Source: Pythium myriotylum (lineage: Eukaryota > Oomycota > Peronosporomycetes > Pythiales > Pythiaceae). Taken from it: a stretch of DNA of 64,000 bases. Positions 52,391-62,158 of the stretch are shown piece after piece. The stretch is from positions 2,852,001-2,916,000 of the forward strand of contig JALJCQ010000015.1 of NCBI GenBank assembly GCA_023091665.1, written 5' to 3'. Made by a program: the position numbers and the translations under genes. Every line of letters begins with the position of its first letter. The stretch's first letter is position 1. The notes under the pieces were generated by a model. It made no database searches. It was not told the origin of the DNA and saw nothing but the letters and a program-made list of their open reading frames with translations.

Positions 52391-52693
52391 ATGGGTCACC
52401 TCGAAATTTTCGGCCACTTCGTCGGCTCCATGCAGCGCGACTTCAACTTGGCCTGCTTGATCATCAACATGGCTCCGCTCAAGACGGCGAGCCACAGACG
52501 CGACGTGGACGAGCAGTTGCGCGTGATCCAACTGCATCTTCCTCGACTACTGCATCTCCTCGCTCGGAGGAGACACGAAAGTCTCATGTCTTTGTCGAAC
52601 CATGGGGTTCCGCCGTTGAAAGGGCAAAATTGGAACGAAAGATTTGTGGAAAACCTCTTATATCGTATCCAATGTGTGAGATGCGGGTACTAA
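52391..52693 (+). other. Possible small gene or relic upstream of P8 (100 codons)
   Basis: An open frame starting MGHLEIFGHFVGSMQRDFNL with a basic helix (HLPRLLHLLARRRHESLM). About 54450-54740, upstream of P9, holds a decayed relative of the same sequence (shared GCGACTTCAACTTGG-type anchors, GAGCAGTTGC, AAAACCTCT). A duplicated small gene is possible, with only the first copy open. No family recognised. Confidence 0.35.
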
Positions 52694-52911
52694 TCTCTTA
52701 CCGTACTGTGGACTAGTTCCTTGGAGAGTTGATAGATGCTGTCACGGTCTCACCTTGAGTGTGGCGAGTCGCGCTGGCCTCTTTGGGTGCGAGATTCAGG
52801 TACCGGTACACCTAGGGCACACGCACGCCATGGAGCACGCTCAGAGAGGGACTGGGTGCTTCGCTACGCTGTTGGGTTATGTGGCAGCCCGTGGCCGAGT
52901 CTTACGCGAGA

Positions 52912-52930
52912 GCCCATTCCGCAATTTGCG
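52912..52930 (+). promoter_or_regulatory. Initiator of PAN gene P8
   Basis: GCCCATTCCGCAATTTGCG matches the Inr, 47-65 bp before the ATG at 52977. Confidence 0.65.
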
Positions 52931-52976
52931 ACTCAAGCCTCAAGCTTCCCCTCAACTCACCAAGAACTTCCTCACC

Positions 52977-53735
52977 ATGCACACTGCTGGTCTCCTCATC
53001 GCCGCTACGGCGCTCATCTCCTCGGTCTCCGCTCTCACGGATGCGCCGGTGACCCAGGCGCCTCCCAAGTGCGGTCCGATCGCTGACAAGGACCGTCTCG
53101 GCTTTGACGTCGCCAACACCAAGGGCAAGATCGACACCTGCCCGGCTGCGTGTGAGAAGCAGGCCAACTGCAAGACCTGGGTCTGGAGCGACTACCAGGG
53201 CGGCACCTGCTGGCTCAAGAGCTACCCGGGCAAACTCATTGACAAGAAGGGCGTCACGGCTACGAGCTGCGTCCGCGACATCAAGTCGCTCATCTGTGCC
53301 GACTACAAGGACATCGACTTCGTTGGTATGGATATCGCGAGTCGCCCGGGCAAGACCGCCGGCGATTGCTGTGATGTCTGTAACGAGTACACTGGCTGCA
53401 CGGCGTACGCCTGGAGCGACTACCTCAACGGAACCTGCTGGCTCAAGAGCAGTGTCGGCCACGTGATCGCCAAGCCTGGCGTTGTCTCCTCCTCGCTTGT
53501 GGACATCTGGGGTCCCGTGTGCCCGTTCGAGTACGACACCGACTTTGTCGGCAACGACATTGGTAACAAACCTGCCAAGGACGCCGGCGTCTGCTGCTCG
53601 CTCTGCAAGGGCAACAAGGATTGCAAGGCGTACTCGTGGAGCAACTTCAATGGCGGCACGTGCTGGATGAAGAGTGGCAAGGGCAAGACGGCGTCGGCTC
53701 CAGGCGTGATCTCGGCTGCACTCGCTGGTTTCTAG
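52977..53735 (+). CDS. Secreted three-module PAN protein P8 (252 aa)
   Basis: The signal peptide MHTAGLLIAATALISSVSAL is followed by TDAPVTQAPPKCGPI and module 1 (FDVANTKGKIDTC, CEKQANCKTWVWSDYQ, GGTCWLKS). Modules 2 and 3 have CCDVCNEYTGCTAYAWSDY, then an NGT sequon in LNGTCWLKSS (Gly-Gly replaced by Asn-Gly), and CCSLCKGNKDCKAYSWSNF with GGTCWMKSG. The C-terminus is ISAALAGF. The longer open frame from 52755 is leader upstream of the initiator. Its final 164 bp are identical to those of P9. Extracellular binding role inferred from PAN modules and the secretory signal. Confidence 0.85.
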   Translation: MHTAGLLIAATALISSVSALTDAPVTQAPPKCGPIADKDRLGFDVANTKGKIDTCPAACEKQANCKTWVWSDYQGGTCWLKSYPGKLIDKKGVTATSCVRDIKSLICADYKDIDFVGMDIASRPGKTAGDCCDVCNEYTGCTAYAWSDYLNGTCWLKSSVGHVIAKPGVVSSSLVDIWGPVCPFEYDTDFVGNDIGNKPAKDAGVCCSLCKGNKDCKAYSWSNFNGGTCWMKSGKGKTASAPGVISAALAGF

Positions 53736-54449
53736 GTCGGTACCAACGTGAACGGCTGAAGTGCTGTTAAAGCCGTTAGCGTGTATGTGTTTCGATCAAC
53801 TTCATGCATAGTTTCTGTTGGAATGATAAGAATCTCTTTGCTGTAAAATCAGTGAGTGTCCATGTTGGAGTGCTCTAGTCACGTTGCTAGTGAGAAAAAT
53901 CTGTGGAGGTGCACATTGATGACCATCGGATGAGACGTTTTTTATGGTTCTAGAAGATCCAGTGAGTCGTGGAAGGAGGGAAGGCTTTGCGAGTGCCCCA
54001 TCGTTCCGATTTCGAACGATCTTTCGCACGACATCAAAGCCAAAAACGCTCGATTACGGCCGATGTCAGTCTGACTTTCTCGAATCTGGGAAGAGCGTTT
54101 CGCCCCCACGGGAAAATCATCAGTTCTTTCAGATCAGCTTTGACTGCACGACAGTTAGTACGGTTTTGTACAGTACTTCGCGACCCTTCGCTATAGTAGG
54201 TTGCAGTACAGCAGGGTGCGCTCAGGATGGGGATCCGATCGATTGATTTGATACCGCCGTACCTTTATTGGGTTGACCTCCTTAGCATCCCATTTGCGCC
54301 AACCCCATCGACGAGAAGCAGACCGTTGCGCATCAATATCACGCACGGAGCCGTGCCCGACGAGACAACCAGCACACCACAGTGTTGTGCAGTACCGTAT
54401 ATGGTCCACATTGGACACGAATCGTCGCTATGTCACAGGTTTTTCTCGC

Positions 54450-54740
54450 CGCATCTTCATGTCTTTGTAGCGAGACTTCAACTTGGACTCGTTCCATCAA
54501 TACAATTGTATCCGATGGGCTCCACTGACAAGAGACGACGCTATTCCAGAAACAAGGCCATCGAGCAGTTGCTCTTTGCGCGCAACTGCAACACCGACAG
54601 CTTGTCTTCATCGGGGACGAGGTGGTTTCGGAGGAGTCACACACGAAGAGCCTCGTGTCTTTGCTCGGCGTGTTCCACTGTTGCACCTTGCTGCACATCA
54701 TCTCTGCAAAACCTCTCATAAAGCATCTCCGAATGCGAGC
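54450..54740 (+). pseudogene. Decayed copy of the small ORF at 52391
   Basis: Shares anchors and order with 52420-52690 (GCGAGACTTCAACTTGG against GCGCGACTTCAACTTGG; GAGCAGTTGC; AAAACCTCTCATAAAGCATC against AAAACCTCTTATATCGTATC) but has stops and indels. Both lie upstream of a plus-strand PAN gene. Confidence 0.4.
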
Positions 54741-54903
54741 ACAGAGCAAGATCTGCGAGGATTTCATTCCCAAGAACCTGTATATTTCGATTATGTTGAG
54801 GCAGTGAGGAGCGATCACTCCAGCTCGACAACTGACGGACGGACAGCCTTTGTGACTTGTGTCTATCACTCGGCACGAGGGTGGGTTTCTCGTGACCTGC
54901 AGA

Positions 54904-54920
54904 GCCCATTCTTCAAAATC
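54904..54920 (+). promoter_or_regulatory. Initiator-like element of PAN gene P9
   Basis: GCCCATTCTTCAAAATC, a weaker Inr match, 66-82 bp before the ATG. Confidence 0.4.
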
Positions 54921-54985
54921 CATTCCAAGCCCCAAGCCTTCGAGCTTCCTCTCACCTTCCTCACCTTCTCCAAGGACCCACCACC

Positions 54986-55732
54986 ATGCACACTGCTGGT
55001 CTCTTCATCGCCGCTGCTGTGCTTCTCTCCTCCATCGACGCTCGTGGAAACGGACCCGGGACCTCTTGTGGTCTGTGGCTCAACAAGGACCGCCCCGGCT
55101 TTGATATCGCCAACACTAAAGGACCCGTCGAATCCTGTACGAGCGCGTGCGAGAAGCAGGACGGCTGCCGCGTCTGGGCCTGGAGCGATCACCAGGGTGG
55201 CACCTGCTGGCTCAAGAGCTACCCGGGACAACTCGTTGATAAGGCAAACGTCACCACCACTACGTGCATCCGGAACATCCCTTCGCTTATCTGTGCCGAT
55301 TACAAGGACATCGACTTCGTTGGCATGGATATTGGCAGCAAGCCCGGTAAAGTCTCGACTGATTGCTGTGACGTCTGCAACCAATTCACTGGATGCACAG
55401 CCTACGCCTGGAGCGACTATCTCAACGGAACCTGCTGGCTCAAGAGCAGTGTCGGACAAGTAATCGCCAAGAAGGGTGTGATTTCGTCGTCTCTGGTCAA
55501 ACTCTGGGGTCCCGTGTGCCCGTTCGAGTACGACACCGACTTTGTCGACAACGACATCGGCAACAAGCCCGCCAAGGACGCCGGCGTCTGCTGCTCGCTC
55601 TGCAAGGGCAACAAGGATTGCAAGGCGTACTCGTGGAGCAACTTCAATGGCGGCACGTGCTGGATGAAGAGTGGCAAGGGCAAGACGGCGTCGGCTCCAG
55701 GCGTGATCTCGGCTGCACTCGCTGGTTTCTAG
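54986..55732 (+). CDS. Secreted three-module PAN protein P9 (248 aa)
   Basis: The signal peptide MHTAGLFIAAAVLLSSIDAR precedes GNGPGTSC. Module 1: FDIANTKGPVESC, CEKQDGCRVWAWSDHQ, GGTCWLKS, then NVTTTTC with an N-glycosylation sequon. Module 2: CCDVCNQFTGCTAYAWSDY and LNGTCWLKSS. Module 3: CCSLCKGNKDCKAYSWSNF and GGTCWMKSG. The ATG at 54986 gives the best signal peptide. Compared with P8, module 1 is more diverged while the last 164 bp are identical, pointing to conversion of the 3' end. Likely extracellular ligand binding. Confidence 0.85.
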   Translation: MHTAGLFIAAAVLLSSIDARGNGPGTSCGLWLNKDRPGFDIANTKGPVESCTSACEKQDGCRVWAWSDHQGGTCWLKSYPGQLVDKANVTTTTCIRNIPSLICADYKDIDFVGMDIGSKPGKVSTDCCDVCNQFTGCTAYAWSDYLNGTCWLKSSVGQVIAKKGVISSSLVKLWGPVCPFEYDTDFVDNDIGNKPAKDAGVCCSLCKGNKDCKAYSWSNFNGGTCWMKSGKGKTASAPGVISAALAGF

Positions 55733-56361
55733 GCTGGCACAAACCCAGAAGGTCCTGCCAAAGCCGTTTCACTTACAGTGTTTAATCACTTTGTTTTGCA
55801 CATTACATGCTGGAGCACACAACCTCCACTTGCTCGTTCGCTTAAACTCTCACAAGTTCTCTCTTCATCTAGGAGCCCACGTGGTACCTGGGTGGAAGTT
55901 GCTATTGATAGGCACATGTACAACGACTAGATTGGGGAAGATTGAACGCATTTCGAACGTGTTGCTTCGCGGTCGGCCAAACCAACAATGAATGAATCGA
56001 CGTGTGCTACAACATGAACATTTTCCGTCGCCAGTTAAACGGGACTGAGAGGTGTCCTCGCTTTGTTTAGTGGCGTGAACGCCCTAGAATATAAAGGCGA
56101 TTCCGAGGCTCGGTCTTGGGTGTATGCTCGTCGATATCTTCTTCACATTATCGCATCCGCGCTTACCGTAAGGATTGGCCACACCCAAAGCATTCAGGTA
56201 TCCTGGATTATTCCATTCGCTTCCCATTAAAGCCAAACTGATCAATGTCGATCTGTCTTCCTCCACCCATAGCATGAAGGAAGCCAATTGACAATTCAAG
56301 TGAGGTCTATTAGTCTGCTCACATAGAGACCGATAGCCGGCGCTAGTCGCCACCGTTAGGA
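55733..56361. other. 0.6-kb region after P9
   Basis: No gene recognised; short frames only. Confidence 0.5.
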
Positions 56362-56868
56362 TTAAGCTCCCCTTCTCCAATGCTCGAGATCACTGTTAAG
56401 GAGATCTGCGATGCGTGTGTGTTCTTCTCTTATCGTGGGATGCACGACTTGACTGCTCGTTCGCGTATCCATCGCTAAGTTCGCCGCCGCGTCCGCCATG
56501 CGGTTCGCAGCTCTTGGATGGTGCCGCCAGGTGCGTACTCCGAGTGAGTCTGCGAGGCGGCGTGCGCGAGCGTACATCTCCCGGCATGGAGGAAGCCAGT
56601 TCGTCCACGATTCGTTCTCCAAATAAGAAGAACCCAGAGAGCATTCAATCGTAATCGCACATCTGAGTGCAATCTGGGATGAGCGTTTCTCACATAGGCT
56701 CAGTTCGACCGGTTTGCATGACCACTCGGTGATTCGCAAGCAAGATCGGACTGTAAGCCTGACAGTCCGATCTTGTGTAACCTTCCAGTCAGGTTCTTCA
56801 TGGCTGGTTGCACGCCACCAAGTACCGGTACCGGTACGGGATTCGGATGAGTGGACTTCACGCTCCAT
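56362..56868 (-). mobile_element. Possible retroelement relic with RNase H-like C-terminus
   Basis: An open frame of 168 codons whose middle and end (MYARARRLADSLGVRTWRHH, then PRAANRMADAAANLAMDTRT) resemble the last helices of the reverse-transcriptase-associated RNase H domain (H-x-x-R-x-x-N-x-x-AD-x-x-AN-x-AMD). The upstream catalytic Asp/Glu region is not recognisable, so it is probably a truncated remnant. A perfect 14-bp inverted repeat lies inside the frame. An alternative is a domesticated RNase H-like gene. Confidence 0.4.
56741..56775. repeat. Perfect 14-bp inverted repeat (hairpin)
   Basis: CAAGATCGGACTGT and its reverse complement ACAGTCCGATCTTG are separated by a 7-nt loop (AAGCCTG). 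No U-run follows. Confidence 0.85.
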
Positions 56869-57377
56869 AGATTACGTTACATGCAATACTGGAGAGGGTT
56901 GAATGTCAGTCTGGTGCGATTGTAATGACTGACAAGATCTTTTCACATCCTTGCCGCTTCAGTACTTCAATGTAGTCGAGTCTATGAGACAAGATCGTGG
57001 AAGCATCCATCAAAATTTCATGGATTCACAATTGACGACGCAACACTAGAAACGAACACTCACCCCACCAGTCGATTGTCTTATCATTGTCTTCGTTGCT
57101 TGCGGTCGAATCGAAGACAGTCACGTTTCTTTGCTCGCCAATGACGCGCATCCCCTTTAAAACCCCGATAACGTATGCCAACAGGAAAAGCAGATTCCAA
57201 CAGCACAACTTCTTCTATCCAGAGACCTGCGAAAGTTCATCATCATGGGGCAAATCTGATCCTTCGGTTGCAGGCAATGGACTGCACCCACTTGCCACAC
57301 AAAAACTGCATGTACTGTATTGGCAAGTCCTCTGGCCTCTCGGGCCTGACCCACAGTGTTTCTTGAAGACCACCAAA

Positions 57378-57396
57378 GCTCATTCCGCATCTTGCG
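57378..57396 (+). promoter_or_regulatory. Initiator of PAN gene P10
   Basis: GCTCATTCCGCATCTTGCG, a near-perfect Inr, 65-83 bp before the ATG at 57461. Confidence 0.7.
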
Positions 57397-57460
57397 CTCC
57401 AAGCCTCAAGCTTACTTCACTACCTTCTCCGCCCATCTTTCCCAAGATTTCTGCACCACC

Positions 57461-58216
57461 ATGCACACTGCCGGTCTCCTCTTCGCCGCTACGATGCTCC
57501 TCGCCTCCGTCGACGCTCGCGGAGACGGACCCGCCATCCCGTGTTATACCATCCAAGACCGAGATCGCCCGGGCTTTGACATCGGCAACACGAAGGGAGA
57601 CCCCACCTACTGTGTCAACGTGTGTACAAGTATGGTGGGCTGCCGCGTGTGGACCTGGAACGACTACCAGGGCGGCACGTGCTGGTTCAAGAGCAACCCG
57701 TCTCAGCTCGTCTACAAGGCCAATGTGACCACCACCAATTGCGTCAGCGACAAGAACCCGTGGAACATCTGCACCGACTACTAGGACATCGACTTTGTCG
57801 GCAACGACATCGGCAACAAGCCGGCCAAGGCATCGACAGATTGTTGCGACATCTGCAACGGTTTTGCCGGATGCACGGCTTACGCGTGGAACAATTACAA
57901 CGGTGGCACGTGCTGGCTCAAGAGTGGTGTGAGCACTGTGGTGGCGAAGCCAGGTGTGAACTCGTCGTCAATTGTTAATTTGGGTGGTCCTGTGTGTCCG
58001 TTTGAGTACGACACAGACTTCGTCGGCAACGACATCGGCAACAAGCCAGCCAAGGATGCCGGCATCTGCTGCGGTGTCTGCAAGGCAACTACTGGCTGCA
58101 AGGCGTACTCGTGGAGCAACTACAATGGCGGTACCTGCTGGATGAAGAGCGGCAAGGGTAAGACGGTGTGGTCGTCTGGTGTGATCTCGGCCGCTCTCGC
58201 TGGTTTCCAATCGTAG
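57461..58216 (+). pseudogene. PAN protein P10 interrupted by one in-frame TAG
   Basis: The signal peptide MHTAGLLFAATMLLASVDAR and module 1 (FDIGNTKGDPTYC, CRVWTWNDYQ, GGTCWFKSN) lead to ICTDY, then TAG at 57782-57784. Paralogues have AAG (Lys) at this codon in ADYKDIDFVG, so one base change accounts for it. The frame continues with two intact modules (CCDICNGFAGCTAYAWNNY; CCGVCKATTGCKAYSWSNY) and ends ISAALAGFQS. It is a truncated protein of about 107 aa unless read through, or a recent pseudogene. The initiator is intact, so it may still be transcribed. Confidence 0.8.
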
Positions 58217-58527
58217 AAAGCGAACTTATTTCTCATGTAGCGGGATTCGTTGCATGAGAATATAGGTTCTGTTCACCAAGTTATTTCGTCTTGGCGTTTA
58301 TCATCGTACATCAATCGATTTCCAAGCTAAGCGAGGAAAAGCATGACTTTTGAGTTTGGTTTCGAACTTAAAGCGTATTAGATCGCCATAGCTTTCAGAG
58401 CTGCACCTTTTTGTGTTGTCGGCTCCGGTGGAAGAGAGCTCCACATTGAGTGGAGTAAGTTTCCCCACCTCGAATTCGACGGTGTACTCAATATTTCTGG
58501 CATCGTCGGTGATTTTCAGTCGGTCTT

Positions 58528-58719
58528 CCGTTGATTCTTGTCGATGATGCATGCGGCGTTGGTGTCGCGGAAGAGATTGGAGAGGTAGTTTGTGAGCCAG
58601 CAGGTGCCGCCAAGGAAATTGCTCAGGACCAGTCACAGCAACTTTTTTTGGTTGTAGCAAGCACTAGGACAGACGGCTTCATTCTCTCGATTGAAGTGGG
58701 TGATTTCAAAGCCTGGGCT
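58528..58719 (-). pseudogene. Relic PAN first module
   Basis: The minus strand reads SPGFEITHFN, then CPSAC, a stop, then NFLGGTCWLTNYLSN, matching the first module of the cluster's PAN proteins (FDxxN ... C ... GGTCWLKS). An in-frame TGA and missing residues show decay. Confidence 0.55.
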
Positions 58720-58990
58720 AGAAAACCCAACAATTGACGCCACCTCCGTTACAACAAGCGTTGGTAGGGGAGAAGAGCATGCAGACTATTCTTAGAAGTG
58801 CTGTTGCCGAAGGCGAATCCTCTTCATGGATTACTTTTTTGAGTTCTGAACCAGGGTGCCAGAACACGACCGTCTTCATTTCGACCGCCGGCTCCATCAG
58901 CAAAGATAACAACTTGATGTTGATAAGATATTCAACGAATTCAAGCAACAGATCTCTGCCAACGTTTATTGGGAGTCCAACAAGCTCTAT
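58690..58990 (+). repeat. Direct repeat, copy 1 (partner 63690-63990)
   Basis: Near-identical text such as CAGACTATTCTT, GAGTTCTGAACCAGGGTGCC and CAACTTGATGTTGATAAGAT occurs in the same order at both places. About 300 bp with scattered differences; noncoding. Confidence 0.75.
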
Positions 58991-59098
58991 TTCTTATAGG
59001 GGGCTTCGATGATGTCATCTGCGTTGTGTTCACTACTTACTGATGATCTCGATTAGGTCAAAGCAAACCCGGCGAGACGTAGGTCAGCTTCGACGAGA

Positions 59099-59845
59099 CT
59101 AGACTCGGACAACAAAGGCCGAGATCACGCCAGGCGACGTCACCGCACTACCCTTGCCGCTCTTCATCCAGCACGTGCCGCCGTTGTAGTTGTTCCACGA
59201 GTACGCCTTGCAGCTATCGTTAGCCTTGCACAGTGAGCAGCACTCGCCAGCGTTCACCGCAGGCTTGTTGCCGATGTCCTGACCCGGGAAATCCGTGTCG
59301 TACTCGAACGCGCACACCGGACCGACGTTGATGAGCGACGACGAGATCACATCCGACTTGCCCACGGCAGTGCCCACACTGCTCTTAAGCCAACACGTGC
59401 CGCCGTTGGCGGCCGACCACGAGTACGCTGAGCATCCGGTGAATTGGTTGCAGATTTCGCAACAATCCGTCGCCACCTTGGCGGGCTTGCTACCGATGTC
59501 GTTGCCAACGAAGTTGACTCCGTATTGGCCGACACAGATATTCCAGGGGCTGCCATCACGTACGCACGTGGTGGTGGTCACGTTGGCTTTCGGGACGAGC
59601 TGGGAGGGGTAGCTCTTGAGCCAGCAGGTGCCGCCCTGGTAGTCGGTCCAGCTCCACACGCGACAGCCTTCGCGCTTTTCACAAGCGCTGACACAGGCGT
59701 CGGTGTCAGCTCCCTTGACGTTGCCGATGTCAAAGCCCAGGCGATCTTGGCCTTGGACGATACAAGAGGTGCCGGGTCCGTTTCCACGAGCGTCGACGGA
59801 GGCGAGCAGCAGCGCAGTAGCGACGAAGAGACCAGCAGTGTGCAT
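59099..59845 (-). CDS. Secreted three-module PAN protein P11 (248 aa)
   Basis: The signal peptide MHTAGLFVATALLLASVDAR precedes GNGPGTSC. Module 1: FDIGNVKGADTDAC, CEKREGCRVWSWTDYQ, GGTCWLKS, then an NVTTTTC sequon. Module 2: CCEICNQFTGCSAYSWSAA and GGTCWLKSS. Module 3: CCSLCKANDSCKAYSWNNY and GGTCWMKSG, ending VISAFVVRV. The longer frame to 59974 passes through the initiator and is leader. Intact. An identical copy (P12) lies in the other arm. Extracellular binding role inferred. Confidence 0.85.
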   Translation of the reverse strand: MHTAGLFVATALLLASVDARGNGPGTSCIVQGQDRLGFDIGNVKGADTDACVSACEKREGCRVWSWTDYQGGTCWLKSYPSQLVPKANVTTTTCVRDGSPWNICVGQYGVNFVGNDIGSKPAKVATDCCEICNQFTGCSAYSWSAANGGTCWLKSSVGTAVGKSDVISSSLINVGPVCAFEYDTDFPGQDIGNKPAVNAGECCSLCKANDSCKAYSWNNYNGGTCWMKSGKGSAVTSPGVISAFVVRV

Positions 59846-59914
59846 GGTGGAGTGGAGGAGAGACCGTGGGAGAGGTGGAAGAAGGAGGGAGAGAAGTAAG
59901 CTTGAGGCTTGGAG

Positions 59915-59933
59915 CGCAAGATGCGGAATGACC
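59915..59933 (-). promoter_or_regulatory. Initiator of PAN gene P11
   Basis: Minus strand GGTCATTCCGCATCTTGCG, 70-88 bp before the ATG at 59845. Confidence 0.65.
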
Positions 59934-60012
59934 TGTTGCGTGGGCCTGCGTCTGTGGTCTCCTAGTGATTTCAAATCCTTGTCGCGACTCGGCTAGACGG
60001 ACTGACGTTCCG

Positions 60013-61991
60013 GAGCACTAGCTGCAATCGAACCCGTGGATAGACACGCGTACTGGTACTGGAGTGGAGTGGAGTGCACGCATAGGTGTGAAACATGCGT
60101 CGAGTGGATCGACGGTTCGTTCGTTTCCTGTTGGGTCAGCAGACCGCCTGCTTGCACCCGCGCATCACGATAATGTTTTCCAGGTTGTGGGGTGAGCGGT
60201 TGAAGTCCTGATGGCCAGTCCTGATGTCGAAAGGAAGCAAGCTCATCTCGCCGGTATTAGCAGCGAGAGCAGCTTGCTTCCATACCAGTGGTATGCCCGT
60301 AGCTATTAGGAATGACACAGCTGCTCTCAGTAGACTTCACTTCGAAACGAAACGATACCAGTGGTATGGTCTCGACTACGCAGTTTATCGGAGTTTGAGC
60401 GATTATATGCGCCTGTCGGTGGAACAGAGAAACGTGATCAAGGATCTTGACTGTCTCTACTTGACAGTCTCTGTCAGCTCTCTGTCAGCTCTCTGTCAGC
60501 GCTGAAGACAGTGTGTAATGATTGTCCTCACTGTCAGAAGAGACAATCGACTGAAAGACCGAGTGTTCACTCGGTTCGTTGTTCTATACAAATGTCGTCG
60601 ATTGTGCGTCCATCAAAGCGTGATGGATTCCTCAAGATGCGTACGTACAGAGCACGTCTGTAATTTGTTAGTGTTGCGTACCGGTACTAAAGCGGGTGCT
60701 AATGGGTAAACATACCACACGTGCCACACAAGGTGTCTTGCCACCCATTCTTGTCTACGCCCCTGGGTTCGACAAATTCCTGCGAGTCACATGGTTGGGT
60801 TATCGTGTCGATGGACTCGCAAGCTAACGAGTGCTGTCGTGCGAAGAGCATCGAGCAACGTGGACCACATGGGTTCGCGAATAGAGGTTGAGAGTGCGCA
60901 CCCACGGCGACAGATCACCCACCGTAATGCCGTTGCTGACTGACTTGATGGTCGAAACGCCGACGTTGTGTCTTGTTTCCAGACCACCGAGTCAACCACA
61001 ATTGGCGACCACTCTGGCGGGCTACGCGATCGACATGAGGATCTACGAGCAGGAAACCGACTGTCCGATTCCTCGTTGTACATCCTCGAGTCCGTCAGCG
61101 TTGGCATCCACCACTGCCAGGGATCTCCGTAATTTGTTGTCGCTGAGTGGCCTCTCTCTTGCTATCTTCCTGAAAGATGCACGCGTGTTGTTCCGATGGT
61201 TATGTCTATCGAAGACCCATAAAAAAGAGGCTGTTGCTCACTGCGTCACGAAAGAATATCCTCATACGTCTGAGACAGAGAGGCCCTCCGAGACTCGAAT
61301 ACTGCAGTCTGTTTGGCTCCGCCAGTCCGTTGCCTTTCAAGAAAACAAAGAAGCAGCGCAGCCCTCGCCCCCTTTCCTGAAAAAGTACTGTAACGGTTGA
61401 TGGGAAGACAGCACTGACTCTGACCGCGCACAACCAACCATGTGACTCGCAGGAAATTTTCCCAACCCATGCCATGCCATCCCATCTCAACCAAGATCCG
61501 TCATCTAGAGCAAGAGCAAGACGGCGAGACATCCGATGACTGACAGGACGTGTCAAGCTGGTAGCACTCGCTATGGCGAGTGAGAGCGAGCTGGGCTCTC
61601 TGTGTACCAATCGTGTACTGTTTTCTCTGTGGCATAGTACTGTTTGTAGACTGTGTCTCGGGGAATCCATCAAAACCTCCAATACAACATGATTTGATGG
61701 ATGCACGATCGACTGCGATCATGGGCATGGGTACTTTTTCGTCCTGTACAGAAACGATACGAGTGAACACACTCACTAAATTAATACCAGTCAATTGTCT
61801 TCTTGAATGCACGGGCCATAATTGTCTTCGTTTCTCACGAGTGACAGTGCCGTCATGTGAAGACAGAACACTGTCCGTCCAGTGCGGCGCCGCGACAGGC
61901 GGTTCGCTGATCCACTCGGAACCTTTGTGATGCAAACGATTATGTAGTCGATCCACTCGATGCAACGTCTCAGACCTGTAGACCACAGCTC
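60013..61991. other. 2.0-kb spacer of inverted repeat 3
   Basis: No gene with recognisable domains. It contains a tandem 11-bp repeat (CTCTGTCAGCT, about three units at 60468-60500) and a repeated ATACCAGTGGTATG word at about 60290 and 60356. Confidence 0.5.
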
Positions 61992-62070
61992 CGAAACGTC
62001 AGTCCGTCTAGCCGAGTCACGAGAAGGGTTTGAAATCACTGGGAGACCACAGACGCAGGCCCACGCAACA

Positions 62071-62089
62071 GGTCATTCCGCATCTTGCG
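62071..62089 (+). promoter_or_regulatory. Initiator of PAN gene P12
   Basis: GGTCATTCCGCATCTTGCG, 70-88 bp before the ATG at 62159. Confidence 0.65.
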
Positions 62090-62158
62090 CTCCAAGCCTC
62101 AAGCTTACTTCTCTCCCTCCTTCTTCCACCTCTCCCACGGTCTCTCCTCCACTCCACC

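Larger units (their letters stand above)
58973..60012 (-). repeat. Inverted-repeat arm 3L
   Basis: Reverse complement of 61992-63031. Coding and near-coding parts (59099-59974) look identical; flanks show a few differences. Confidence 0.85.

Noticed and set aside
56741..56775. Intrinsic transcription terminator
   Set aside because: No T-run after the hairpin and the genome is eukaryotic.
27411..57784. TAG recoded as a sense codon in this genome
   Set aside because: Many clearly complete genes here end in TAG (for example at 25196, 53733 and 55730), so general reassignment is excluded.
60468..60500. CRISPR-like array from the repeated CTCTGTCAG words
   Set aside because: Units are adjacent without spacers and only about three copies; a simple tandem repeat in a eukaryotic genome.
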